This document shows, in pieces, positions 1-5,556 of a stretch of DNA of 14,477 nt. The stretch spans positions 1 through 14,477 of the forward strand of contig JAOZPI010000016.1 of NCBI GenBank assembly GCA_029932835.1, in the 5' to 3' direction. A program made the translations under genes and the position numbers. The stretch is from an archaeon. Its GTDB lineage: Archaea; Altiarchaeota; Altiarchaeia; JAFGQM01. Positions within the stretch are counted from its first letter, which is position 1. Every line of letters begins with the position of its first letter. The notes under the pieces were generated by a model. That model searched no databases, was not told the DNA's origin, and saw only the letters and a list, made by a program, of their open reading frames with translations.

Positions 1-2421
1 CGCGCCGGTGGAAGTCCCTATGGAAAACCCGCCCAGAGCGAATTGGAGGTGTGGATCGTCAACAAAGAAGGAGGCGGCTGTAGACGCATAGGAAAGGAGG
101 AGAGTGGCTCCTGCCCCGGCAGTTGCTGCAGTTAATAAACCTAAAGCAAGACCACCCCAGAACTCGCCGGATTTGAGCATCTGGTTTATTCCGCTCCAGA
201 AGCTCCCCTTCTTCAGTTTCTTGCACTTCTGATCACCGCACCGGCAGTCGTTATCGTAATTGTCCTCGCACAGTTTCGGGGTTGCCAGAGGATCATCAGT
301 TTCTTTCGGAAGCTTTGAGGGATCATCGTACCAGTTCCAGGTTGTTCCGTCAAAAGCACACTTGTATATGGTATCCTTACACCGCATGCTCTCACATTCC
401 CTTTCTTCAGTGCAGAGAAGCTCGTTTGGATTCATCCACTTGTACCCGTTTATCCCTTGGCCCGTTCCGTTTCCCCCTGCCGCGCCCTTGTTCTCTCCTC
501 CCCAGCTCACCTTCCTGCACACTTGAACATTCCCGTCCGAGATCCCTGGAACAGTCCCACCGTCCACATCTTTAACCATCCAACAGGGGGTGTTTTCGTT
601 GCAACTGCAGAGGTCCCCGCTTCCCTCACCCGTTCTGTCCACCAAGCCGTCGCAGTCGTTGTCCCACCCGTCTCCGCATATCTCAAATTCGTTTCTGTAC
701 TCCTCTGGCGTGTTCTCTGTGCACCCTATGCAAACAAAGTACTTTTCCTTATCACCGCTGATATACGAGCTTATGCACATCACGTCCTCCTGCGTGATCC
801 TTCCGTCCTTGTTCACATCCGCGCACTTCATATCTATGTCGTCGCTTCCTATCTGCTTTGCCTCAATAAGGCTTATGAGTATCTCGTCCACTTCGTCTAT
901 TGTCACATCTCCGTTCAGGTCCCCCGCTATGCCTTGGCAGTTATCCAGATGATAGACCTTCAGGCACCTCCCTGGTATGGGTCGCGGAAGGAGGCTTTTT
1001 GGGTTGTCAAGCTCCAGCCCGATGAAATAATTTAGGCAGTCCCGATCCTCTTCATCAACGTCCCCATCCTGATCAAAGTCACAGCTGTTTAGAATCTCTT
1101 CAGGCGGTTCAATCCCTTGGGACAGTGCGCCTACGATCTTATCCAGAAGAATGCCGTCGTCGTCCTTTATAAACTTGTCTCCCGTGAGATCGCACTTTAG
1201 AGATGTGTCATACTTTGCATCCATACATACCCCACCATTTAGATCCCCATACCATTTTTTTGCGATGACAGTGGTGAGGCACTTTAAGTCATCATCGTCA
1301 ACATCCCCGTCTAGGTCATAATCAGCGCACTTGCTATACTCCTCCCTCGCCTCAGGCGGCAGGGGCAATATCATATTTTGCATGATCTCCACATCATCTT
1401 CATGCAGTCCCTTGTCCCCGTTAAAGTCTCCCTTTCCATCAGCCTCGCAAATTATCGATCCATATGTAATACCGCCTGTAACCGACTCAAAGCAATTTAT
1501 AAGTTCATTTTCACTTATGGCTGATATCTGGTTCTCAACGTCGTAAACGCATCTTCTTACGTCCTTCATACTCTGGCAGCTCATTCCATTGGATATAGGG
1601 CACGTCCCTGACTTTGCTTTTGATATGTCAGCCACATACACCTTGTCTTGTTTCATAAACTCCTGTCCCTCTGCGAATGTTGTGAGGATGTAGATCCCCT
1701 CAACAGATGGGGCCACAAACGAGGCTTCATACCTCTTCTCCCTTGCGTTCCATGCGAGGTCTTTGATAGTGCCGTATAAATTCCCCTTGAATACATTCAT
1801 CTGGGGCAGAGGGGCACCATCAAACTCCGCGTCCACATATGCTGTAAACTCCTCGGAGGTTGTCAGAACCCTTTTGTCTGTACCTATCGTGAGGAGGAGG
1901 TTTTTGGAGGCTGAGTCTGATGTGAAATAGGTAACAAAGCTCCCACCGTAAACCCTCCCGTTTTTCCCGACAGCAAGGGAAATCACGGCCCGGTACTCCC
2001 CCTTGAAGGGGACGTCAACGGTTGCTTCCCAATAGGTTCCGTTTTCCTGTTTTTGGAGGCCTGTGGTTTCTGATTTGAGGAGGGTGTTTCCGTTTACATA
2101 ATAAACCGTTATGTTGTTGTCTATCATATCAAATTCACGAGAGCCGTTCAGGAGAATGTCATACTGCAGGGTTATTGGGGGGGTGCGGCTGAAATGAATC
2201 GGTATGACGCTCAGGTTCTTGGGGTTCAGAGCAGAGGCGTTTGTCTCTAGGGTTAATAGAAATGTGTCTGTAATATTCTGATAAGTTGCTTGGATAATTA
2301 CATCATACACGCCCTCCTCTCCTGGAGCCCTCCCCTCAGCGACCCACTTTCCGAACGATAAGGGAATCTGCGATCCTATCAAAAGAAACACAACCAGAGC
2401 GACTGCAGGACTCCTTTTCAT
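1..2421 (-). CDS. Secreted Cys-rich protein with dockerin-like calcium loops and MopE-type motifs (C-terminus cut by window edge)
   Basis: I translated the minus strand from the ATG at 2421 and found 807 codons open to position 1, so the C-terminus is missing. Residues 1-24 look like a signal peptide (MKRS, then a hydrophobic core to about LSFG). Residues 25-290 are beta-rich with several N-glycosylation sequons (NIT, NLS, NGT) and resemble Ig-like surface domains. Residues 328-550 hold six acidic calcium-loop motifs at about 332, 367, 411, 448, 501 and 535, pairing as three dockerin-type-I-like modules. A degenerate loop lies at about 393. Residues 582-595 (C-G-D-G-W-D-N-D-C-D-G) and 718-730 match the MopE-type putative metal-binding motif. 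A hydrophobic stretch at about 757-780 may be a transmembrane helix. Export and calcium binding are well supported. The partner (a cohesin?) and the biological role are unknown. The start is supported by a TATA box 32 nt upstream. Confidence 0.85.
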   Translation of the reverse strand, partial: MKRSPAVALVVFLLIGSQIPLSFGKWVAEGRAPGEEGVYDVIIQATYQNITDTFLLTLETNASALNPKNLSVIPIHFSRTPPITLQYDILLNGSREFDMIDNNITVYYVNGNTLLKSETTGLQKQENGTYWEATVDVPFKGEYRAVISLAVGKNGRVYGGSFVTYFTSDSASKNLLLTIGTDKRVLTTSEEFTAYVDAEFDGAPLPQMNVFKGNLYGTIKDLAWNAREKRYEASFVAPSVEGIYILTTFAEGQEFMKQDKVYVADISKAKSGTCPISNGMSCQSMKDVRRCVYDVENQISAISENELINCFESVTGGITYGSIICEADGKGDFNGDKGLHEDDVEIMQNMILPLPPEAREEYSKCADYDLDGDVDDDDLKCLTTVIAKKWYGDLNGGVCMDAKYDTSLKCDLTGDKFIKDDDGILLDKIVGALSQGIEPPEEILNSCDFDQDGDVDEEDRDCLNYFIGLELDNPKSLLPRPIPGRCLKVYHLDNCQGIAGDLNGDVTIDEVDEILISLIEAKQIGSDDIDMKCADVNKDGRITQEDVMCISSYISGDKEKYFVCIGCTENTPEEYRNEFEICGDGWDNDCDGLVDRTGEGSGDLCSCNENTPCWMVKDVDGGTVPGISDGNVQVCRKVSWGGENKGAAGGNGTGQGINGYKWMNPNELLCTEERECESMRCKDTIYKCAFDGTTWNWYDDPSKLPKETDDPLATPKLCEDNYDNDCRCGDQKCKKLKKGSFWSGINQMLKSGEFWGGLALGLLTAATAGAGATLLLSYASTAASFFVDDPHLQFALGGFSIGTSTGA

Positions 2422-2445
2422 TTTCAATTACTTAACACTATAAAC

Positions 2446-2453
2446 TTTAAAAA
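2446..2453 (-). promoter_or_regulatory. TATA box of the secreted calcium-binding protein gene
   Basis: The minus strand reads TTTTTAAA, with its first T 32 nt before the ATG at 2421. That spacing places transcription start at or beside the start codon, so the mRNA is probably leaderless. No Shine-Dalgarno sequence precedes the ATG (the upstream bases are AGTAATTGAAA). Confidence 0.6.
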
Positions 2454-2460
2454 CCGTAGC

Positions 2461-2470
2461 CCTGCGCAGG
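2461..2470. promoter_or_regulatory. 10-bp perfect palindrome, possible operator
   Basis: CCTGCGCAGG is its own reverse complement. It sits directly after the stop codon of the 2471-2794 gene and about 7 bp upstream of the TATA box of the 1-2421 gene, at roughly -40 to -49 from the predicted start. It has no room for a hairpin loop, so a protein-binding dyad is more likely than a terminator. Chance occurrence is possible. Confidence 0.3.
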
Positions 2471-2794
2471 TTACCGTATGTAATCGGTGGACTCGCTTGT
2501 TTTTTCCCTTGCCATCTTCCTGCTCTTTAGCTCCTTCTCAATCTTCTCAATGGACTCGCCGAGTGCCTTATACAGACCAAGGGCGGTTATAGGAGAGATT
2601 ATTATCTTCTCTATCGGTTTCTGCGTGGTCATGTCCAGAAAGACCAGATGCAGGTGCCCCTCTTTTGCTATCCTCCCCTTATCATCCTTTTTTGCCTTTA
2701 CTGTGTGGGCCACCACTACCTCGTCCGCGTATATTGGTTTTATCGGCGTTATGGCAAGGTTCTGCTTTATGTTTCGGAGTGTTTGGTTGTCCAT
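2471..2794 (-). CDS. Small DUF3467-like protein
   Basis: A 107-residue soluble protein with no signal peptide or membrane segment. The core reads YADEVVVAHT at about 22-31, then a Lys-rich variable stretch, a beta strand (HLHLVFLDM), and a C-terminal block (KIIISPITALGLYKALGESI) followed by a charged helix. The order 'YA...V...F.L.F....PI..I.ISP..A..L..AL...I...E' is the pattern I recall for DUF3467 (PF11950), small proteins of unknown function. The insert between the first two strands is longer and more basic here. The gene is probably monocistronic: it has its own TATA box and 49 bp separate it from the next gene. The family call is from memory and moderate; no function is known. Confidence 0.65.
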   Translation of the reverse strand: MDNQTLRNIKQNLAITPIKPIYADEVVVAHTVKAKKDDKGRIAKEGHLHLVFLDMTTQKPIEKIIISPITALGLYKALGESIEKIEKELKSRKMAREKTSESTDYIR

Positions 2795-2816
2795 GATCTA
2801 ATTTGGCATTAGCGGA

Positions 2817-2825
2817 ATTTAAATA
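2817..2825 (-). promoter_or_regulatory. TATA box of the DUF3467-like gene
   Basis: The minus strand reads TATTTAAAT, beginning 31 nt before the ATG at 2794. This predicts a leaderless transcript and supports the chosen start. A 6-bp inverted repeat (2833-2838 with 2849-2854) lies just upstream and could belong to the end of the permease gene. Confidence 0.55.
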
Positions 2826-2832
2826 GAGGCAC

Positions 2833-2854
2833 ATGTGGTTAGAGGGAGCCACAT
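2833..2854 (-). other. Weak inverted repeat after the permease gene
   Basis: ATGTGG at 2833-2838 pairs with CCACAT at 2849-2854 across a 10-nt loop, starting 4 bp beyond the permease stop codon. There is no run of T after it on the minus strand, so it is a poor terminator candidate. It may be an mRNA 3'-end hairpin or an operator upstream of the 2794 promoter. Confidence 0.25.
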
Positions 2855-2857
2855 CTC

Positions 2858-4090
2858 CTAAACTCCCAGGAAGAATAGGAGTGTTGGAAGCAGGAGACAC
2901 CCCATAGCGTGTGTTCTGGAAACCCCAGAGAGCGCTGGTATCAATCCGACCATCATAGAAACCATGGCTATAAGGAGGCCGAACAATCCGGTCATTAGAA
3001 AAACCATCGCCACAACGAGGAGAAACCCAAGTGCTGAGATCCTCTGAAAGTTCATTCTCCCGGCAAGCCTTGAAAACATCCTTCCTATCTCCAGATGTAT
3101 AAAATAGCTGAGCCCCCCGACAACCACCATAACTGCGCACAACATTATCAGCATCCAGATGTCTATCCGGCCAAAGAGCTCCTGTATTATCACGCTGATT
3201 CCGCTTCTTGGATTGTTCATGAGATAGACAGCAAAAATAGAGAACATGGCATCTGCGGTGTTCAGCGATGCGACCATAGTCAGAAATTCTCTTATATGGA
3301 GCTCCTCAAGTGCTATTTTCGCCCTCTCCTTCATCGCGCGCAGCTCCTGAAATAGAATTCCCACCTGAGACGGGGACATCGCCGGGAGGAGCCCTACAAG
3401 GAGGCCTCCAACAGCCCCAAGGAACGAATACCTCCACAGCCCTCGCTCAGACAGCCTGACCTTTGCGTCGTCCTCCTGTGGATAAAACCTTGACCCTGCT
3501 TGTATCCCCATTAAAAGCCCGCTTAGTCCGAACAGGCCGGAAAAGAGCGGGAGAAAGACATCAGATGTTGACAGGTTTATATGGAGGCAAGTCCATCCGA
3601 GATAACCAGATAGCAAAAACGTAAGGAGTGCCCAGAGGCGCTTTTTCTCTCTCATTATAAGGAAGAAAATAGCGAAAGCCAAGATGGGCACAATCCACAT
3701 CCTTACTGCCGAATACGCAAGGGGAACGATATAAAAGGCGATTGGAAGGAATGCAAGAGAGATAATAACCCCATAGAGGCTGGCCAGCGCTGTAATCCTG
3801 ACCGCTTCCATCCCCCGTCCCTCCAGAAGGAGCTTGTGGGACGGCAGAACTGATAGGACAGTTTCTTCGTCCGGAACCCCCAGGAATATAGAGGGTATGA
3901 AATCAACAAAACTCTGGGTGGTCGCCATGGCTGTGAGAAAAACCGCAAAGGATAGCGTGTCTATCTTCAGAAGAGGGAAGATCGAGAGCATAATAATTCC
4001 TATGTTATTGACATGAAGGCCTGGGAGTAACCCTGCCGCAACCCCCGCTCCAATTCCCAAGAGAAGAAAGAAGATATACTCAAGAATCAA
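2858..4090 (-). CDS. TctA-family (archaeal COG1784-type) membrane permease
   Basis: A 410-residue integral membrane protein with about ten hydrophobic segments. The N-terminus carries G-x-G-A-G-x-x-A-G-L-L-P-G-L-H at about residues 12-26. A related element, GLLVGLLPAMSPSQ, recurs at about 230-243 near the middle. Such paired Gly-Pro motifs in two halves are characteristic of the TctA/DUF112 fold (tripartite tricarboxylate transporter large subunit), and the archaeal branch is COG1784. The archaeal members usually lack the periplasmic TctC and small TctB partners, and none is seen here, so the substrate is unknown. The start is TTG at 4090, chosen because GAGGAGG lies 4 nt upstream and the first membrane segment follows at once. 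That makes it one of the few leadered genes here, with its binding site in a hairpin (4094-4108). Confidence 0.8.
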   Translation of the reverse strand: MILEYIFFLLLGIGAGVAAGLLPGLHVNNIGIIMLSIFPLLKIDTLSFAVFLTAMATTQSFVDFIPSIFLGVPDEETVLSVLPSHKLLLEGRGMEAVRITALASLYGVIISLAFLPIAFYIVPLAYSAVRMWIVPILAFAIFFLIMREKKRLWALLTFLLSGYLGWTCLHINLSTSDVFLPLFSGLFGLSGLLMGIQAGSRFYPQEDDAKVRLSERGLWRYSFLGAVGGLLVGLLPAMSPSQVGILFQELRAMKERAKIALEELHIREFLTMVASLNTADAMFSIFAVYLMNNPRSGISVIIQELFGRIDIWMLIMLCAVMVVVGGLSYFIHLEIGRMFSRLAGRMNFQRISALGFLLVVAMVFLMTGLFGLLIAMVSMMVGLIPALSGVSRTHAMGCLLLPTLLFFLGV

Positions 4091-4093
4091 GAT

Positions 4094-4108
4094 GCCTCCT
4101 CAGGAGGC
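4094..4108 (-). promoter_or_regulatory. Hairpin enclosing the Shine-Dalgarno site of the TctA-like gene
   Basis: The minus strand reads GCCTCC-TGA-GGAGGC, then ATC and the TTG start. The right arm contains GGAGG at ideal spacing from the start codon. The left arm is its exact complement, so the folded RNA would hide the ribosome binding site. The DNA is seen directly; a regulatory role is inference. Confidence 0.5.
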
Positions 4109-4121
4109 GGAAGGAGAAGAC

Positions 4122-4155
4122 ATAAAAAGAAAATAAAAAAGCCCCCGTTAGGGGC
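4122..4155 (-). terminator. Hairpin plus U-run terminator of the MC1 gene
   Basis: Four bases beyond the MC1 stop codon, the minus strand has GCCCC-TAACG-GGGGC (4155-4141), a 5-bp GC stem, followed directly by TTTTTTATTTTCTTTTT. T-rich tracts terminate archaeal RNA polymerase, and the GC hairpin makes this look like a classical intrinsic terminator. The T tract could also serve as an AT-rich promoter element for the permease gene downstream. Confidence 0.7.
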
Positions 4156-4159
4156 AAAT

Positions 4160-4447
4160 TTAGGGTTTTTCCCACTTAATACCGACCTTCTTGACCCTTG
4201 GCTTCCAGACCTTTGCCGGTAGCCACTCTGGTCTGTTGGCTGGTGCGTCCACTTTCTCTCTAGATCCCTTGAACACATGGACCTTCACCATCCCGTTCTT
4301 TCTCTTACCACCACGCTCTCTGAGTTGTATGTCAGTTACTCCATCTGTCGCAGCCTTTAGGGCCGCTTGGTGTGGTCCCTTTCCTGTGTATACGTGGTTT
4401 GTGTCTTTACCACCCTTTCTTAAGACATAGTATTTCTTTTCAGCCAT
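4160..4447 (-). CDS. Chromosomal protein MC1
   Basis: A 95-residue basic protein of the MC1 family, the small monomeric DNA-bending chromatin proteins first known from Methanosarcina and also found in haloarchaea. The family landmarks are in order: YYVLR at residues 6-10, VYTGKGPHQAALKAA at 19-33, IQLRERG at 40-46, KVHVFKG at 55-61 and NRPEWLP at 71-77, with Trp75 in the DNA-binding arm, then a Lys-rich tail. The loop after residue 46 (GKRKNG) is extended and basic. The ATG at 4447 is preceded by GGTGG with 5-nt spacing. An in-frame GTG at 4456 would add only three residues and is less likely. It is divergent from nadA and ends in a strong terminator, so it is probably a single-gene unit. Confidence 0.93.
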   Translation of the reverse strand: MAEKKYYVLRKGGKDTNHVYTGKGPHQAALKAATDGVTDIQLRERGGKRKNGMVKVHVFKGSREKVDAPANRPEWLPAKVWKPRVKKVGIKWEKP

Positions 4448-4465
4448 TTTTTCCACCGTTTTATT

Positions 4466-4522
4466 ATAAGCACAGCATTTGCGAATTCAAAACATACCTA
4501 ATGAACCCCCCTCTGTGCTTAT
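4466..4522. repeat. 10-bp perfect inverted repeat between MC1 and nadA
   Basis: ATAAGCACAG at 4466-4475 and its exact complement CTGTGCTTAT at 4513-4522 are separated by 37 bp. Both lie in the 106-115 bp region between the divergent MC1 and nadA starts. Read outward, each copy precedes an AT-rich promoter-like stretch. This is a candidate operator or duplicated promoter element. Confidence 0.5.
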
Positions 4523-4527
4523 TCCTG

Positions 4528-4539
4528 TATATTTTTAGA
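4528..4539 (+). promoter_or_regulatory. Candidate TATA box of nadA
   Basis: TATATTTTTAGA contains the TTTTTA core, with its first T 31 nt before the ATG at 4563, matching the spacing of other genes here. Two further AT-rich boxes (GATATAAAAA around 4545-4554 and TTTTTATA at 4568-4575) complicate the assignment; the latter is 28 nt before an in-frame ATG at 4596. Confidence 0.5.
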
Positions 4540-4562
4540 CTACTGATATAAAAACATAGACT

Positions 4563-5510
4563 ATGCGTTTTTATACCGGAAACAAAAAAACTCTTATGGA
4601 GCTTGCCGAGAGGGTGCTGAAACTCAAAGACGAGAAAAACGCAGTGATCCTTGCCCACAACTATCAAGTCCCAGAGATACAAGATGTAGCAGACTTTGTT
4701 GGAGATTCTCTGGAATTAGCAAGGATGGCGGTAGGTACGGATGCAGATCTTATCCTCTTTGCTGGTGTTGATTTTATGGCAGAGACAGCCAAGATATTAA
4801 ACCCGGAAAAGAGGGTTGTAGTCCCAGAAAGGGACGCAAGATGTCCCATGGCTGAAATGCTAGATCTGAAGACCCTGCTGAGGGCAAAGAGGGAACATCC
4901 AGACGCGCGTGTTGTCCTCTATGTAAACACCATGGCTGAGGAAAAGGCCGAGGCAGACGCAGTATGCACCTCTGCGAACGCCGACAAGATAGTAAATGCA
5001 ATGGACTCAGATAAGGTCATATTTGGGCCTGATCAGAACCTTGCTTACTATGTCAAAAAGAGGACAAGCAAGGAAGTGATCCTAGTCCCAGAAAACGGCA
5101 TGTGTTCTGTACATCACAATATGTCCTTGGAGGAATTATCCAAGGCAAAAGAGCAGCACCCAGACGCTGAGGTGGTCGTCCATCCGGAGTGCATTCCGGA
5201 GATTCAAGAAGCTGCAGACAGGATAGCATCCACATCTGGCATGCTCAGGTACTGCTCTGAATCAGACTCGAGGGAATTCATTATAGGGACAGAAAACGGA
5301 ATGCTCTACCGGTTAAAGAAGGAACTTCCTGAAAAGTCCTTTTATCCTCTTTCAAAAAACGCGATATGCGAGAATATGAAAAAGAACACCCTGGATAAGA
5401 TATTCACCGCACTACAGAGGGAGGCTCCAGAAATAATGCTACCTGAGGAAGTACAGGGGCGCGCACTCGGAGGAATAGAAAGGATGATGGAGCTTTCCAA
5501 AAGGGGGTAA
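4563..5510 (+). CDS. nadA: Quinolinate synthase (NadA)
   Basis: NadA condenses iminoaspartate with dihydroxyacetone phosphate to give quinolinate in de novo NAD synthesis, using a [4Fe-4S] cluster. The 315-residue product shows the signature AHNYQVPEIQDVADFVGDS at residues 31-49, AGVDFMAETAKILNP at 67-81, and SANA at 137-140. The three expected cluster ligands are C94, C181 (GMCSVH) and C269 (NAICENM). Counted from Met12 these become 83, 170 and 258, close to 83/170/256 in the Pyrococcus enzyme. VHPECIPEIQ at 206-215 is also conserved. The start is ambiguous: ATG 4563 suits the promoter spacing, while ATG 4596 (MELAERVLKL) lines up with the N-terminus of the Pyrococcus protein. nadB and nadC are not in the window. 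The gene is convergent with the glycogen synthase gene. Confidence 0.96.
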   Translation: MRFYTGNKKTLMELAERVLKLKDEKNAVILAHNYQVPEIQDVADFVGDSLELARMAVGTDADLILFAGVDFMAETAKILNPEKRVVVPERDARCPMAEMLDLKTLLRAKREHPDARVVLYVNTMAEEKAEADAVCTSANADKIVNAMDSDKVIFGPDQNLAYYVKKRTSKEVILVPENGMCSVHHNMSLEELSKAKEQHPDAEVVVHPECIPEIQEAADRIASTSGMLRYCSESDSREFIIGTENGMLYRLKKELPEKSFYPLSKNAICENMKKNTLDKIFTALQREAPEIMLPEEVQGRALGGIERMMELSKRG

Positions 5511-5523
5511 AGATCTCTTTTAA

Positions 5524-5550
5524 AACCGCTTCGGTTCTTCCCTCCCCCCT
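5524..5550 (+). terminator. Hairpin and pyrimidine tract after nadA
   Basis: AACCG (5524-5528) pairs perfectly with CGGTT (5532-5536) over a CTT loop. A pyrimidine-rich tract ending in TTTGCTTTT follows. It lies in the 46-bp gap between the convergent nadA and glycogen synthase genes. The stem is only 5 bp, so this is a modest terminator candidate. Confidence 0.4.
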
Positions 5551-5556
5551 TTGCTT

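Noticed and set aside
457..1035. 192-codon open frame on the plus strand
   Set aside because: It is antisense to the secreted protein gene, whose minus frame is open for 807 codons with clear repeats and motifs. The plus product has no recognisable domain.
2682..3140. 152-codon minus-strand frame spanning the permease end and the DUF3467-like gene
   Set aside because: It overlaps two better-supported minus-strand genes in another frame and has no family features.
4087..4278. 63-codon minus-strand frame across the MC1 terminator
   Set aside because: It reads through the MC1 3' end in another frame, and across a hairpin and T run, which argues against coding.
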